Shown in pieces: positions 18,046-29,283 of a stretch of DNA of 64,000 nt. The stretch is from NCBI GenBank assembly GCA_035650475.1, contig DASRHP010000012.1:1009697-1073696 (forward strand), in the 5' to 3' direction. How positions within the stretch are numbered: position 1 is the first letter of the stretch; every line of letters starts with the position of its first letter. The position numbers and the translations under genes were made by a program. Under the pieces are notes generated by a model, which was not told the origin of the DNA, ran no database searches, and saw only the letters and a program-made list of their open reading frames with translations. Source of the DNA: Candidatus Binataceae bacterium (GTDB taxonomy: Bacteria; Desulfobacterota; Binatia; Binatales; Binataceae).

Positions 18046-19131
18046 TCAGCTCGCCTTCTTCAGCGCCGCGCTCTTGTCGCTGAGGCAGTTCATCAGGTCT
18101 TCCCACGATTTGACGAACGCCGCGGCGCCGTCGCGCTGAAGCTGCTCGGCAAGCGCGTCGAGGTTGACGCCAACGCGGGTGAACTCGGCCAGTTCCTTCT
18201 CGGCGTCGCCGCCGTCCGCCGGCAGCATCGGGCCGATTTCGCCGTGGTCGGCGAGCGCGAGCAGCGTCTTCTCGGGCATCGTGTTTATCGTATGCGGCGC
18301 GGCGAGCGACTTGACGTAGAGCACGTCGGACGCTTTCGGATCCTTGGTGCCGGTGCTCGCCCACAGCAGCCGCTGCGAACGCGCGCCGGCGTTGATCAGC
18401 CGCAGCCAGCGATCGCAGCCGAGCAGTTCGCGGTAGGTCTTGTAGATCCGCTTTGCCATCGCGATCCCGAGCCGATCGCGCATCGCCTCGGGCACCTTGG
18501 AGGCGACCGCCACGTCCCATCGGCTGACGAATACCGAGGCCACGCTGGTGACGCGCGGGTCGAGCCCGGCCTTGATCCTCCGTTCGATGGCGCGCATATA
18601 GGCCTCGGCCGCGGCGACGTACTGCTCGCGCGAGAAGAGCAGCGTCACGTTGACCGCGACGCCGGCGAAGATCGCCTCCTCGATTGCCGGGATACCGGCG
18701 GGAGTGCCCGGAATCTTGATGAAGAGATTCGGGCGCGCGGCGCGCGCGGCAAGTTTCTTGACCTCGGCGATCGTGCTCGCGGTGTCGTAAGCGAGCGTCG
18801 GCGACACTTCGAGCGAAACCCATCCGTCAACCCGGTCGGTACGCTCGTGCACCGGCCGGAAGAGCTCCGCGGCCGCGCCGAGATCCTCCAGCGCGAGTTC
18901 GAAGAACAGCTCCTCGCCGTGCTTGCCGGCGGCGCTCTTCTCGCGAATCGCCGCGTCGTACTCGCGCCCGTTGCGAATCGCATTGTCGAAAATAGTGGGA
19001 TTCGAGGTCAGGCCGGTGATCGAGAATTCGTTGATATAGCGCCGGAGTCCGCCGTTGGTGAGCAGCGCGCGAGTGATGTAGTCCAGCCACAGGCTCTGGC
19101 CGGCGTCGTACAGCAGTTGAGTCGCTTTCAT
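18046..19131 (-). CDS. tal: Transaldolase
   Basis: Transfers dihydroxyacetone units between sugar phosphates in the non-oxidative pentose phosphate pathway. The N-terminal SITGLTSNPTIFDNAI block and the Schiff-base lysine K139 in LFIKIPGTPAG are clear; RLLWASTGTKDP and LPADGGDAEKEL are further family blocks. The 361-aa length matches the longer bacterial transaldolases found next to pgi, sometimes fused to it; here the two are separate but adjacent. The ATG is preceded by AGGAGGAATC on the minus strand. 21 bases separate it from the end of gnd. Confidence 0.95.
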   Translation of the reverse strand: MKATQLLYDAGQSLWLDYITRALLTNGGLRRYINEFSITGLTSNPTIFDNAIRNGREYDAAIREKSAAGKHGEELFFELALEDLGAAAELFRPVHERTDRVDGWVSLEVSPTLAYDTASTIAEVKKLAARAARPNLFIKIPGTPAGIPAIEEAIFAGVAVNVTLLFSREQYVAAAEAYMRAIERRIKAGLDPRVTSVASVFVSRWDVAVASKVPEAMRDRLGIAMAKRIYKTYRELLGCDRWLRLINAGARSQRLLWASTGTKDPKASDVLYVKSLAAPHTINTMPEKTLLALADHGEIGPMLPADGGDAEKELAEFTRVGVNLDALAEQLQRDGAAAFVKSWEDLMNCLSDKSAALKKAS

Positions 19132-19152
19132 GATTCCTCCTGTGCGCGAGCG

Positions 19153-20169
19153 TCACCCTTTCTTCTCCAGATGGCCGCCGAACTCATAGCGCATCGCCGA
19201 GAGCAGCTTGTCCGCAAAGTCGGCCTCGCCGCGCGAGCTGAAGCGCTCGTAAAGCGCGGCGCTCAGGACATGGGCCGGCACGCCCTCGTCGATCGCCGCC
19301 GCGACCGTCCAGCGTCCCTCGCCCGAGTCGGAAACCCGCCCGGCGAAATTCTTCAGCTCGGGATCCGCGAACAGCGCGCTGGCCGTCAGATCCAGTAGCC
19401 ACGAGGCGATGACACTTCCGCGGCGCCACACCTCGGCGATCTCGGTGAGGTTGAAATCATACTCGTACAGCGCCGGATCGCGCAGCGGCGTGGTTTCGGC
19501 GTCGGTCGCGTGATGGCGCTTGCCGATGTTGGCGTGATGCAGGATGTTCAACCCCTCGGCGTAGGCGGCCATGATCCCGTACTCGATTCCGTTGTGCACC
19601 ATCTTGACGAAGTGGCCCGCGCCGTTTGGTCCGCAATGGAAATAGCCGTGTTCGGCGGTGCTGGCGGCGGCCTTCTCGCGCCCGGGCGTCCGCGGCGCGG
19701 AATTGATCGGCGGCGCGAGCGCGGCGAACAGCGGGTCGAGATGTCTAACGATCTCAGGCTCGCCGCCGATCATCTGGCAGAAGCCGCGTTCGAGACCCCA
19801 TACGCCGCCGCTGGTACCCGCATCCACGTAGTGGATGCCCAAGACGGCCAGCATCTTTGCGCGCCGGATGTCGTCGATGTAGTACGAGTTTCCCCCGTCG
19901 ACGATAATGTCGTCGCGCTCGAAGCGGGTCGAGAGTTCCGCCAACGTATGCTCGACCGCGGCCGCCGGCACCATCATCCAGGTTACACGTGGTTTCTTGA
20001 GTTTGGCGGCAAACTCGTCGAGCGAAGCGGCGCCGGTCGCGCCTTCCGCAGCGAGCGCCTTCACCGCCTCAGGGCTGAGATCGTAAACGACGCATTCGTG
20101 TCCCGCGCGGAGCAGGCGGCGCACCATGTTCGCGCCCATCCTGCCCAGACCCACCATTCCCATTTGCAT
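19153..20169 (-). CDS. gnd: 6-phosphogluconate dehydrogenase, decarboxylating (short form)
   Basis: Oxidises 6-phosphogluconate to ribulose-5-phosphate and CO2. The N-terminal GMVGLGRMGANMVRRLL is the dinucleotide-binding turn; VDGGNSYYIDD and GHFVKMVHNGIEYGIM hold the substrate and catalytic Lys/Asn residues. At 338 aa it belongs to the short, tetramer-type enzymes that often use NAD. An insert around residues 150-175 (APRTPGREKAAASTAEHG) seems longer than usual. The ATG at 20167-20169 has AAGGAG eight bases upstream. First gene of gnd-tal-pgi; zwf, the preceding enzyme, is not in the window. Confidence 0.95.
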   Translation of the reverse strand: MQMGMVGLGRMGANMVRRLLRAGHECVVYDLSPEAVKALAAEGATGAASLDEFAAKLKKPRVTWMMVPAAAVEHTLAELSTRFERDDIIVDGGNSYYIDDIRRAKMLAVLGIHYVDAGTSGGVWGLERGFCQMIGGEPEIVRHLDPLFAALAPPINSAPRTPGREKAAASTAEHGYFHCGPNGAGHFVKMVHNGIEYGIMAAYAEGLNILHHANIGKRHHATDAETTPLRDPALYEYDFNLTEIAEVWRRGSVIASWLLDLTASALFADPELKNFAGRVSDSGEGRWTVAAAIDEGVPAHVLSAALYERFSSRGEADFADKLLSAMRYEFGGHLEKKG

Positions 20170-20521
20170 CAGCTTGGCTCCTTGGTCGGAGGGTGATCGG
20201 CTGCGGCCGCGCGGCCGACGCGCCGGCGTCGGGCGACGGGCAGGACGCCCCTTTCAAGCGGCGCCGCACCCCTATCCAAACGGCTAGCGCGTGGACCATC
20301 CGCCCGCAAGACTCCAACGACCATTGTGGCAACCAGCGCGGGCGTTTCGCCACTGGCGCGGGGCGTTTATCCCCATCCGCCTGCGAGCGGCACCCACGAC
20401 CGCCCGTCAATGCACGCTTGAAACGGGGCGAATTGTCGTGCGCGAAGATGGCACCCAGCTTGCTGCTGGCCATCGGCCATCTGGCCTCGGACAGAGGCCC
20501 AAACAAAGGACGCAGTTTGTT
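20170..20521. other. Divergent intergenic region (gnd / small exported peptide)
   Basis: About 350 bases separating two divergent transcripts, so promoters for both are expected here. I could not pick out convincing -35/-10 pairs, and the open frames across the stretch have no recognisable domain. Confidence 0.4.
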
Positions 20522-20743
20522 ATGAAGCGCGTATCTTCGATTCTGGCTGCATCACTGTTCGCCTTGGGCTCCGCCCTGCCGGCCATCGCCGCCACTCACG
20601 GCGCGACGAAAGTCCGCCACGACACCAGCGTGATCGCGGGCGCCGGCGTGCACAAGACCGCGGTCGTCGCCGACGAGGACAGCTCGGACGACGGCCAGCA
20701 GCCGGATCAGCCGCAGCAGCCCAGCTCTGACGACGGAGAGTAA
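20522..20743 (+). CDS. Small exported acidic peptide
   Basis: A 73-aa product: a clean signal peptide (residues 1-23, MKRVSSILAASLFALGSALP then AIAA), then about 50 mature residues rich in Val, Asp, Ser, Gln and Pro, ending DEDSSDDGQQPDQPQQPSSDDGE. The tail resembles disordered acidic tails that bind cations or stay flexible on the cell surface. The ATG at 20522 has AAGGA about 10 bases upstream; the frame is open upstream but has no signal sequence there. No family is recognised. Function unknown. Confidence 0.6.
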   Translation: MKRVSSILAASLFALGSALPAIAATHGATKVRHDTSVIAGAGVHKTAVVADEDSSDDGQQPDQPQQPSSDDGE

Positions 20744-20840
20744 AGAGGGCTTCGGCCGAGCCGATTAATTCAGGCCGGAGAGCTCAAGAGTCGGGCGGGC
20801 CGGCTCCTCGCCCGACTCCGCTTGTGTGCCACGCGCGGCG

Positions 20841-21407
20841 TCAGGGCCGGGCCTTGCGTTTGGGCGAGGATGGCTTCGCGCGCGCGGAAGCTTTGGCCGG
20901 CGCCTTTCGCGCGGCGGGCTTTGTCGCCCGCTTCGCAGCGGGGGGCTTTGCCGCGACCCTCGCGCGCGACGCTGCCGGCTGCGCGAGGGCGAGCTGCACG
21001 GCAGTGAAGTAGCGCGAGGCGAATTTCCAGCTCTCGCCGACCTTGACGTATTCGTCGTGGTAGTAGCCGGTGCCGGCCCACTCCATGTTGCGGCTGGCGT
21101 TGCGCAGCTCGACGTAGCATCGCCCGGTCGCGCGTCCGTAAAAGCCCAGTTCGACGACGTGATTGTGGATATACGGGCGCGGAGTGAGGTTAGTCAGCCC
21201 GTCGCTGTACATCTTGAGCAGCGCCTCGCGCCCCTTGTGAACAACCTCACGCTCGTGGCCCTTGATTGTGAACACGCCGTCGTCGGTGAACAGATCGACA
21301 ATGCCGGCGACATCGCCCCGCCATACGCAGTCGCAATAGCGCAGCGGCAGCTCTCGGATCGCTTCCCGGTCGCAGAGTTCAGTGAGCGTCTCCTCCACGG
21401 TTTTCAT
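20841..21407 (-). CDS. SnoaL-like (NTF2-fold) protein with a Lys/Ala-rich tail
   Basis: Residues 1 to ~130 form a SnoaL_4-type NTF2-like domain: EETLTELCDREAIRELPLRYCDCVWRGDV, IVDLFTDDGVFTIKG, HNHVVELGFYGRATGRCYVEL and SWKFASRYF. Such domains serve as dehydratases, isomerases or ring-hydroxylating dioxygenase partners. The last ~50 residues are a strongly basic low-complexity tail (repeats of AAKPPAAKRATKPAARKAPAKA) like those of histone-H1-like or AlgP proteins, which bind nucleic acids. The combination is unusual. The start at 21405-21407 is backed by GGGAGGAGG. No operon partner is evident. Confidence 0.75.
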   Translation of the reverse strand: MKTVEETLTELCDREAIRELPLRYCDCVWRGDVAGIVDLFTDDGVFTIKGHEREVVHKGREALLKMYSDGLTNLTPRPYIHNHVVELGFYGRATGRCYVELRNASRNMEWAGTGYYHDEYVKVGESWKFASRYFTAVQLALAQPAASRARVAAKPPAAKRATKPAARKAPAKASARAKPSSPKRKARP

Positions 21408-21660
21408 CGCCGAACCTCCTCCCTGCCGGACCAGCCGCCCACGGCCGGACATTCCTCGGCGCATCATAGCCGCTCGGGATTGCTTTGCAAGGAACGCGAT
21501 TCGCCGCACCCCGGACGCGCAGTTGGCGTCAGAAAAGGCGCGCATGAGGTAGGCCGCTCCTATTGATATTCGTGACCGTTTAGCGGGAGTGTGATGGGCT
21601 GCCGCTACACCGTTTGCGGATCGAAGCCGGTCCGCGCAGCAGGCTCATGAGCCGAACGCG

Positions 21661-23889
21661 CTACCCGGCGGGCGCTTCGAACCAGAGCACGCCCAGCGGC
21701 GGCAACGTCAACGCGACCGAGTACGGCATCCCGTGGAACGGCACGGCGTCGGCGTTGACCCCGCCCGCGTTGCCCACGTTGCTGCCGGCGAAGACTGCGG
21801 AATCGGTGTTGAGAATCTCGCGGTAATAGCCGGCGCGCGGAACCCCGAAGCGGTAGCCGTGGCGGACCACCGGCGAGAAGTTGCCTACGCAGATAAGCCG
21901 CCGGCCGCTTGACGGCGCGATCCGCATGAAGGCTATCACGTTGTCGTCGGCGTTGTCGGGCGCGATCCACTGAAAGCCGGACGGCTCGTGATCGGCCTCC
22001 CACAGTGCTGGCTCGGCGCGATAGATCCTGTTGAGTTCGCGCACCAGCGTCTTTAGCCCGCGATGCTCGTCGCCGGCGAGCAGATGCCAGTCGAGGCTGT
22101 GGTCGTAATTCCATTCGCGCCACTGGCCGAACTCGCCACCCATGAAAAGCAGCTTCTTACCCGGCCGAGCCCACATGTAGCCGTAGAGCGCACGCAGGTT
22201 GGCGAACTGCTGCCATCGATCGCCCGGCATCTTGGCGAGCAGCGAGCGCTTGCCGTGGACGACTTCGTCATGCGAGAGCGGGAGCACGAAGTTTTCGCTC
22301 CACGCGTAAAGCAGGCCGAAGGTGAGGTCGCGATGATGCCAGCGGCGATGTACCGGATCGCTGGCGAAGTAATTCAGGGTGTCGTGCATCCATCCCATGT
22401 CCCACTTGAAGCCGAAGCCGAGCCCGCCGGCGTAGGTCGGACGGCTCACCCCCGGCCAGGCGGTGGATTCCTCGGCGATCGTCGTCACGCCCGGGTTGCG
22501 CGCGTACACCTGCTCGTTGAGCGTGCGCAGGAAGCTCACCGCGTCGAGGTTCTCGCGCCCGCCGTACGGATTGGGAATCCACTGGCCTTCGGCGCGCGCG
22601 TAGTCCAGGTAGAGCATCGAGGCGACCGCGTCCACGCGCAGGCCGTCGGCGTGAAACTCGCGCAGCCAGCGCTGGGCGCTGGCGTAAAGGAACGCGCGCA
22701 CCTCGGCGCGGCCGAAGTTAAAGACGTAGGTGCCCCACTCAGGATGGAAGCCCTGGCGCGGATCGATATGCTCGTACAGCGCGGTGCCGTCGAAGCGGGC
22801 CAGCGCGAACTCGTCGGCGGGAAAGTGGCCGGGCACCCAGTCGAGGATGACTCCGATCCCGTGCCGATGGAGGTAATCGACGAAGTAGCGAAAGTCGTCG
22901 GGGCTGCCGAAGCGCGCGGTCGGCGCGAAGTAACCGCTCACCTGGTAGCCCCACGAGCCGCTGAACGGATGCTCCATTACGGGCAGCAGTTCGACGTGCG
23001 TGAAGCCCAACTCGCCGACGTAGTCGGCCAGCGCCGCGGCGAGCTCGCGGTACGTCAGCCAGCGGTTGCCCTCCTCGGGCACGCGCCGCCACGAACCCAG
23101 ATGCACTTCGTAGATCGAAAGCGGCGCACGCAGGTGATCGCGTGCCGCGCGTGCCGCCATCCATTCGTCGTCCGCGAAGCGATATTGCGAACGATAGATG
23201 ATCGAAGCGGTGGCCGGCGGCCGCTCGAGCGCCGCCGCCCACGGATCGGTCTTGAGCATCGGGCCCTGCGGCGTGCGCACTTCATATTTGTAGCGTGCGC
23301 CCGGCTCCAACTCCGGGATGAACAGCTCCCAGATCCCCGAACCGCCCATCGAGCGCATCATGTGGATCCGCCCGTCCCAGGAATTGAAATCGCCCACCAC
23401 GCTGACGCCGCGCGCGTTGGGAGCCCATACGGCGAAGCTCACGCCCTCGACCCCGCCGAGGTTGCGCGGATGCGCGCCGAGCAGCTCATCGGGCCGTTGG
23501 TGAGTTCCCTCGCCAAGCAGATAAAGGTCGAGCTCGCCGAGGGTGGGCAGGAAACAATACGGGTCGCGAATCGTCGCCTTGCCGCCGCCGTGGAAATCGA
23601 TCTCGAACCGGTAGGCAAACAGCGCGCGCCGCTCTGCGACAAGAATCTCGAACAGCCCAACCGGGTCGCGCGGCCTCATCTCGCGCGCACGCTCCTCGCC
23701 GTCGATCAGCAGCCGGACGCGCTCCGCGTCAGGCCGAAAGGCACGCACCGTCACCCCCTCGGGCGTCAGATGAGCGCCCAGGATGGAATGCGGATCAAAA
23801 TGCTCAAGCGCGGCCAACCGTCTGAGTTCCTCGGCGGTGCTGCGGCCGGCGGTTTCATACGCCATGGTAAGGTCCATCTCGTGTCCCAT
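21661..23889 (-). CDS. glgB: 1,4-alpha-glucan branching enzyme
   Basis: Introduces alpha-1,6 branches into alpha-glucan. It has N-terminal carbohydrate-binding modules (residues ~30-130 and a CBM48 at ~145-245, [24 protein letters not shown]) and a GH13 barrel with the nucleophile D420 ([12 protein letters not shown]), the acid/base E473 (IAEEST) and the transition-state Asp in [12 protein letters not shown]. Length 742 aa matches long GlgB proteins. Several ATGs cluster at the 5' end (23889, 23877, 23865), so the exact start is open. It is the third gene of glgE-treS/mak-glgB, 49 bases after the fusion gene, and completes the GlgE pathway. Confidence 0.96.
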   Translation of the reverse strand: MGHEMDLTMAYETAGRSTAEELRRLAALEHFDPHSILGAHLTPEGVTVRAFRPDAERVRLLIDGEERAREMRPRDPVGLFEILVAERRALFAYRFEIDFHGGGKATIRDPYCFLPTLGELDLYLLGEGTHQRPDELLGAHPRNLGGVEGVSFAVWAPNARGVSVVGDFNSWDGRIHMMRSMGGSGIWELFIPELEPGARYKYEVRTPQGPMLKTDPWAAALERPPATASIIYRSQYRFADDEWMAARAARDHLRAPLSIYEVHLGSWRRVPEEGNRWLTYRELAAALADYVGELGFTHVELLPVMEHPFSGSWGYQVSGYFAPTARFGSPDDFRYFVDYLHRHGIGVILDWVPGHFPADEFALARFDGTALYEHIDPRQGFHPEWGTYVFNFGRAEVRAFLYASAQRWLREFHADGLRVDAVASMLYLDYARAEGQWIPNPYGGRENLDAVSFLRTLNEQVYARNPGVTTIAEESTAWPGVSRPTYAGGLGFGFKWDMGWMHDTLNYFASDPVHRRWHHRDLTFGLLYAWSENFVLPLSHDEVVHGKRSLLAKMPGDRWQQFANLRALYGYMWARPGKKLLFMGGEFGQWREWNYDHSLDWHLLAGDEHRGLKTLVRELNRIYRAEPALWEADHEPSGFQWIAPDNADDNVIAFMRIAPSSGRRLICVGNFSPVVRHGYRFGVPRAGYYREILNTDSAVFAGSNVGNAGGVNADAVPFHGMPYSVALTLPPLGVLWFEAPAG

Positions 23890-23938
23890 CGGGCCGGCGA
23901 CGGTTTCGCTGACGACGGCAGGCCGGGACGCCCGGAAA

Positions 23939-26900
23939 TTAAACCTGCGCTTGCAGTCCCAAGGTCTGGCCGATGCCGAGCAGGGGGATCAAGACCCAGT
24001 CCGGCCGGTTGTTCAGTTCGTAGCCCAGTTCGTAAATTGCCTTGTCGAGGAGAAAGGCGTCGAGCAGGATGCGCAGCTCGTCGCGCTCGCGCGGAGCCAG
24101 ATTGCCCTCCCGCGCGACGTGCAAGTATTCCTTCAAAAACGCCCACGACGCCCATACCTGCCATAGCCGCGCCCACGGCCCGAGCGCGTCGAGCACGCTG
24201 GGGCTGAACGAGCCTGCGCGCAAATGATCGAGCATGGAGCTGAGTGCCGCGTAATGAAACGAGCGCAGCATCCCGGCGACGTCGCGCAGCGCCGAGCGCT
24301 TGCGCCGCCGCTCCGTCAGCGTGCGCGCCGGCTCGCCTTCGAAGTCGATGATCGCGAAGTCCTTGCCGGTGTGCAGAATCTGGCCGAGGTGGAGATCGCC
24401 GTGGCAGCGAATCCGGACCACGCTGAAGCGATGCTTCAGGTAGTCCTGAAAGCGTCCGGCGACGCGCTCCTGGTTGGCCAGCAGCGCGCTCGCCCAGCGA
24501 TGTTCCTCCTCGGGCAGCTCCTCCAGATGGGCACGCAGGGTGCGAAACACCTGGCCCGCCAGATTGCGCATCGACTGGTACTCGGAGCGCTGGTAGAGCG
24601 AGGAGTACGGCTCGGCTGAAAAATTGGGATCTTCGCCGGCCGCCGCCAGCGCGAGATGGAGCTCCGCGATGCGCCGGCCAAGCAGCTCCGCCGTGCTCAG
24701 GTAGGCGCCGATCATCTCGACTACCCACGGCGGCGGGCCGTCCTCGGCCGCAAGGTCCGCCAGCGGCTTCGTCGGCAGCTCGACGATGCGGTCTTTGTTG
24801 GCGAGGGCGTGCTCGAAGTACTGGCCGAGCTCGCTCAGCGTATGCGTCCAGGCGTCGCCCTGGTTGGCAAGATAGGCATGCAGCACCGCGAGCGTGCGCG
24901 GCTCCTCGCGTTCGCGCTGATACTCCAGCCATCCGGCGAGCGCCGGCGTGTGCGCGAAGCGCGCCCGCTCGGTCAGCATCCGGCCGACTTCGAGGTCGGG
25001 GCTCTCGCCGGGATCGAGCATGCGGAAAAGCTTGAGGATCAGGCGATCGCCGAGCACCACCGACGAGTTGGTTTGCTCCGTGCGCAGGGCGCGCATCTCG
25101 CCCGCCCCGTCGGCCGTGCCGCGCAGCTCGCGCCATCGAGGCGACGCCGAGGCGGTAAGCTCGCCGCGCACGCCGCGCAGCCGGCGGCGCCGATCGACGT
25201 GGTCGAAAAGCGCGCGGCAGAACCGCTCGTCGGAGGAGGCTTCGTACAAACGCCCCGCTAGAGTGCCGTTGCGCGAGGTGCGCAGCCGGAGCTGAGCGAT
25301 GGCGCGTTCGTGATGGCCCGCCGCGCCATCGCCGTTGGTGTCCAGCGCCAGCGGCACCACATACGTCTCGGGCTCGCTGGAGACGTACTCGACGTCGGCC
25401 AGAATCAGATGGGCGCCGCCGCGCTCTTCGATCAGCGGCAGCGAGTCGGAAATGCGGACCGCCTTGATGGTGCGCGCCTTGCCGCGAAACCATCGGCAGC
25501 GCGGCAGGAATGCGGGCAGCGCCTGCTCCAGCATCTCCCAGCCCTCGCCGCGCATGAAGCTCTCCCATCCGGTGCCCGCCTCCAGGCGGGGCACCTCCTC
25601 GTCGGGCGCCTTTACGACGGCGGCGGGAGTATGGCGCGGCGGCTGGATCGAGAACCAGTCGAACAGGTGCGGTCCCAGGCTCAGAAAGTATGGCCGATCG
25701 CCGATCGGTGGAAACTCGTTGCGGCCGAACAGCTCCACCGGCACCATCCCCTTGTAACGCGATAGATCGAGCTCGACGTACTGCACGAAGCGCGAGAGAT
25801 TGGCGACCACCAGGATGCGCTCGTCCTGCCACGTGCGCAGGAAGGCCAGCACGCGCGGATTTTCGGGGCTGAGAAACTCGATGGCGCCGCGCCCGAAGGC
25901 CTTGAACTGCCGGCGCAGCGCGATCACCCGCCGCATCCACCACAACAGCGAATGCAGGTTGTGCTCCTGCGCCTCCACGTTGACGGTCTGGTAGTGGTAC
26001 TCGTGGTCGATAATCACGGGCAGGATGAGGCGCTGCGGATTGGCGGTGGAGAAGCCGGCGTTGCGGTCGCCGCTCCACTGCATCGGCGTGCGCACGCCGT
26101 CGCGGTCGCCAAGGTAGATGTTGTCGCCCATCCCGATCTCGTCGCCGTAGTAGATCACCGGCGTCCCGGGCAGCGAGAACAGCAGCCCGTTCATCAGCTC
26201 GATCGCGCGCCGGCTGTTGCCGAGCAGCGGCGCGAGGCGGCGGCGGATGCCGAGATTGAGCCGCATGCGCGGCTCGCGTGCGTAGGCGCGGTACATGAAG
26301 TCCCGCTCCTCTTCGGTCACCATCTCGAGCGTCAGCTCGTCATGGTTGCGCAGGAAAATCGCCCATTGGCAGCTTTCGTCGATCGCCGGCGTCTGCGCCC
26401 AGATATCGGTCAGCGGAAAGCGGTCCTCCATCCGCTGCGCCATGAACATCCGCGGCATCAGCGGGAAATGGAACGCCATATGGCATTCCTTGCCGCCTTC
26501 GAGGTAGGCCACGGCGTCTTCGGGCCACTGGTTGGCCTCCGCCAGCAGCATCCGGTTGGGAAAAGCCTCGTCCACGTGGCGGCGCAGCTCGCACAGGAAA
26601 GCGTGCGTCTCGGGCAGGTTTTCGCAGGTCGTGCCCTCGCGCTCGTAGAGGTAGGGCACCGCGTCGAGCCGCAGCCCGTCCACGCCCAGACCCAGCCAGA
26701 AATCGACCACCTTGAAGGCTGCACGCTTGAGCGCCGGATTGTCGTAGTTGAGATCGGGCTGATGGGCGTAGAAACGATGCCAGTAGTAGGCTTTGGCCAC
26801 CGGATCCCACGACCAGTTCGAGGGCTCGAAGTCCTTGAAGATGACGCGCGCGCCCTTATAGCGCTCGGGGTTGTCGCTCCACACATAAAAGTCGCGCCAC

Positions 26901-27295
26901 GCGCTGCCCGCCGGCGAGCGCCGCGCGCGCTGGAACCACGGATGCTGGTCCGAGGTGTGGTTGAGCACCAACTCGGTCACCACGCGCAGCCCGCGCTCGT
27001 GCGCCGCGCGCAGGAAGACCCGGAAGTCATGCAGCGTGCCGCAGTCGGGATGGACCCCGGTGTAGTCGGAGATGTCGTAGCCGTCGTCGCGCAGCGGCGA
27101 TGGATAGAACGGCAGTAGCCAGATGGTGGTGACGCCGAGGTCGCGCAGATAGTCGAGCTTCTGCGTCAGCCCCGGAAAGTCGCCGATCCCGTCGCCGTTG
27201 CTGTCATAGAACGAGCGCACGCGCAGCTCGTAAAAGACGGCATCTTTGTACCACAGGGGATCGTCGCCGATCGGTTTCGCGCCGTTGACGCTCAT
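23939..27295 (-). CDS. treS: Trehalose synthase fused to maltokinase
   Basis: A two-enzyme fusion of 1118 aa. Residues 1 to ~550 are TreS, a GH13 enzyme converting trehalose to maltose: [19 protein letters not shown] at the start, nucleophile D211 ([12 protein letters not shown]), acid/base E253 ([11 protein letters not shown]) and the third Asp in [12 protein letters not shown]. Residues ~570-1118 are a maltokinase (Pep2/Mak) with the phosphotransferase-like motifs [14 protein letters not shown] and IDFEGEP. Together they make maltose-1-phosphate, the donor used by GlgE. The ATG overlaps the glgE stop (ATGA), so translation is coupled. Fusion of the two enzymes is known in many bacteria and is consistent with substrate channelling. 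Confidence 0.96.
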   Translation of the reverse strand: MSVNGAKPIGDDPLWYKDAVFYELRVRSFYDSNGDGIGDFPGLTQKLDYLRDLGVTTIWLLPFYPSPLRDDGYDISDYTGVHPDCGTLHDFRVFLRAAHERGLRVVTELVLNHTSDQHPWFQRARRSPAGSAWRDFYVWSDNPERYKGARVIFKDFEPSNWSWDPVAKAYYWHRFYAHQPDLNYDNPALKRAAFKVVDFWLGLGVDGLRLDAVPYLYEREGTTCENLPETHAFLCELRRHVDEAFPNRMLLAEANQWPEDAVAYLEGGKECHMAFHFPLMPRMFMAQRMEDRFPLTDIWAQTPAIDESCQWAIFLRNHDELTLEMVTEEERDFMYRAYAREPRMRLNLGIRRRLAPLLGNSRRAIELMNGLLFSLPGTPVIYYGDEIGMGDNIYLGDRDGVRTPMQWSGDRNAGFSTANPQRLILPVIIDHEYHYQTVNVEAQEHNLHSLLWWMRRVIALRRQFKAFGRGAIEFLSPENPRVLAFLRTWQDERILVVANLSRFVQYVELDLSRYKGMVPVELFGRNEFPPIGDRPYFLSLGPHLFDWFSIQPPRHTPAAVVKAPDEEVPRLEAGTGWESFMRGEGWEMLEQALPAFLPRCRWFRGKARTIKAVRISDSLPLIEERGGAHLILADVEYVSSEPETYVVPLALDTNGDGAAGHHERAIAQLRLRTSRNGTLAGRLYEASSDERFCRALFDHVDRRRRLRGVRGELTASASPRWRELRGTADGAGEMRALRTEQTNSSVVLGDRLILKLFRMLDPGESPDLEVGRMLTERARFAHTPALAGWLEYQREREEPRTLAVLHAYLANQGDAWTHTLSELGQYFEHALANKDRIVELPTKPLADLAAEDGPPPWVVEMIGAYLSTAELLGRRIAELHLALAAAGEDPNFSAEPYSSLYQRSEYQSMRNLAGQVFRTLRAHLEELPEEEHRWASALLANQERVAGRFQDYLKHRFSVVRIRCHGDLHLGQILHTGKDFAIIDFEGEPARTLTERRRKRSALRDVAGMLRSFHYAALSSMLDHLRAGSFSPSVLDALGPWARLWQVWASWAFLKEYLHVAREGNLAPRERDELRILLDAFLLDKAIYELGYELNNRPDWVLIPLLGIGQTLGLQAQV

Positions 27296-29283
27296 GAATT
27301 CTTCACGACCAGAAAAATGTGGGCGGGCTCGACCGCCGGGTCAAGCCTGACGTAGTTGCGCTCGCCCCACGTCCAGCAATCGCCGCTCAGCAGGTCGGCC
27401 ACCCGGTACGCTTCGCCGGGCGCCACGCCCACCACGTCCGGCGGCACCAGCGTCGTGCATGCCTGCGCGCCGAAGGGGTCGAGGTTGACCGCCACCACGA
27501 TCGTCTCATCGCCCCCGGCAGAGCTCTTTGCATAGGCGAGGATCTGGTCGTTGTCGGTTTCCAGGAAGCGCAGGTTGGTGAACTGCTGGAGCGCAGGATG
27601 GGCGCGGCGGATCGTGTTAATGCGCGCGATGAACTCGTTGATGTTGCCCGGGGCGTGCCAGTCGCGCACGCGAATCTCGTATTTCTCGGAGTTGAGATAT
27701 TCCTCGGTGCCCGGCACCGCCGCCCCCTCGCACAGCTCGTAGCCGCTGTAAATCCCGTAGGACGGCGAGAGCGTCGCCGCCAGCACCAGCCGCAGCTTGA
27801 AGGCCGCCCGCCCGCCCTGCTGAAGCACCGCGGTCAGAATGTCGGGCGTGTTGGTGAAAAAGTTGGGGCGGAAGTAATCGCTCACCTCGGGCCGGCTCAG
27901 CTCGCTCAAATACTCGATCAGCTCGGACTTGGTATTGCGCCAGGTGAAGTAGGTATACGACTGGGTAAAGCCGGCCTTGGCCAGCGCACGCATCAGCTTG
28001 GGCCGCGTGAACGCCTCGGAGAGGAAAATCACGTCGGGATGGCGCGCCTGGACCTCGGCGATCAGCCAGCGCCAGAACTCCACCGGCTTGGTGTGCGGAT
28101 TGTCCACCCGGAAGATCCGCACTCCGTGGCCGATCCAGAACATCACCACCCGCCGCAGCTCCTCCATCAGCGCCCCCGCCGCCGGGCCGTCGAAATCGAG
28201 CGGATAGATGTCCTGGTACTCCTTGGGCGGATTCTCCGCGTACTTGATCGAGCCGTCGGGGCGATGGCGGAACCATTCCGGATGCTCGCGCACCCACGGA
28301 TGGTCGGGCGAGCATTGAATCGCGAAGTCGAGCGCGACTTCCAGCCCGAGGCGCCGCGCGGCGCACACGAAATGGTCGAAATCGTCGAGGCTGCCGAGCG
28401 TGGGCTCCAGCGCAGTGTGGCCGCCGGCCGGGCTGCCGATGGCCCACGGACTGCCGGGGCTGTCGGGCTGCGCGACCAGCGAATTGTTCGGCCCCTTGCG
28501 ATGGGTGATTCCGATCGGATGGATCGGGGTGAGGTAAATCACGTCGAAGCCGAGATCGCGGATTTCGCTCAGCCGGCGCTCGGCCTCGCGCAGGGTCGCG
28601 CCGCGGCCCGCCAGCGCGCCCTGCGAGCGCGGGAACATCTCGTACCATGCACCGAAGCGCGCGCGCGGGCGGTCGGCGACGACCTCCAGCAGCGGACGAT
28701 ACTCGGTTGCGCCCCAACGCTCGCCCAGCCGCGCCATCCGCTCCAGCATCTCCGGCCGCGAAACCATCGCCAGCGCGTCGCGCGGCGCCTTAAGCCCGCG
28801 CAGCGCCCTGCACGCGGCCTCGAGCGCGGCGCGATCCTCGCCGCGCGCGCTGCGTGCAGCGGCCTCGATCAGCGCGATGCCTTCCAGCAGATCCGAAGCG
28901 ACGTCGCGGCCGGCTTCGGCCTTTCGGCGAAAGCCGCGCTCCCACGACGCGTACTGGTCGGTCCACGCCTCGATCGTGAAGAGGTAGCGATCGTTGTGCT
29001 CAAGCGGGAATTCGCCGCGCCAGCGATCGTTGTCGCGGTGTGCCATCGGCGCCTCGCGAAAGCGCGCCTCGCTCCGGCGCCGCCACTTGACCACCGCGCG
29101 CAGCACATAGTCGCCGTCGCGCAGGATGTCGGCCTCGACCACGCACGACTCGCCCACCACACGCTTGACTGGATAGCGGCCGCCGTCAACCGCCGGCGTG
29201 ACGGCCTCGATTACGTGGCGATTGATGGAAGACACAAACGGCCTTGCGGCGCGCTGGCGCTGCGGCGTGCTGATGGAAGACAT
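27292..29283 (-). CDS. glgE: Alpha-1,4-glucan:maltose-1-phosphate maltosyltransferase
   Basis: Extends linear alpha-1,4-glucan with maltosyl units from maltose-1-phosphate. The N-terminal beta-domain ([22 protein letters not shown]), the helical insert, and the GH13 barrel are present: nucleophile Asp in [15 protein letters not shown], acid/base Glu in FLSEAFTRP, plus [19 protein letters not shown]. The start is uncertain: the ATG at 29281-29283 ([10 protein letters not shown]) is the last before the conserved region, while ATGs upstream at 29347-29349 extend the frame without a ribosome site. First gene of the operon, coupled to treS/mak by ATGA overlap. In this pathway trehalose, not ADP-glucose, feeds glucan synthesis. 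Confidence 0.95.
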   Translation of the reverse strand: MSSISTPQRQRAARPFVSSINRHVIEAVTPAVDGGRYPVKRVVGESCVVEADILRDGDYVLRAVVKWRRRSEARFREAPMAHRDNDRWRGEFPLEHNDRYLFTIEAWTDQYASWERGFRRKAEAGRDVASDLLEGIALIEAAARSARGEDRAALEAACRALRGLKAPRDALAMVSRPEMLERMARLGERWGATEYRPLLEVVADRPRARFGAWYEMFPRSQGALAGRGATLREAERRLSEIRDLGFDVIYLTPIHPIGITHRKGPNNSLVAQPDSPGSPWAIGSPAGGHTALEPTLGSLDDFDHFVCAARRLGLEVALDFAIQCSPDHPWVREHPEWFRHRPDGSIKYAENPPKEYQDIYPLDFDGPAAGALMEELRRVVMFWIGHGVRIFRVDNPHTKPVEFWRWLIAEVQARHPDVIFLSEAFTRPKLMRALAKAGFTQSYTYFTWRNTKSELIEYLSELSRPEVSDYFRPNFFTNTPDILTAVLQQGGRAAFKLRLVLAATLSPSYGIYSGYELCEGAAVPGTEEYLNSEKYEIRVRDWHAPGNINEFIARINTIRRAHPALQQFTNLRFLETDNDQILAYAKSSAGGDETIVVAVNLDPFGAQACTTLVPPDVVGVAPGEAYRVADLLSGDCWTWGERNYVRLDPAVEPAHIFLVVKNS

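Noticed and set aside
23766..26078. A 770-codon minus-strand frame overlapping treS-mak and glgB
   Set aside because: It lies in another frame of the real treS-mak fusion gene, is Arg/Ala-rich and has no recognisable motif.
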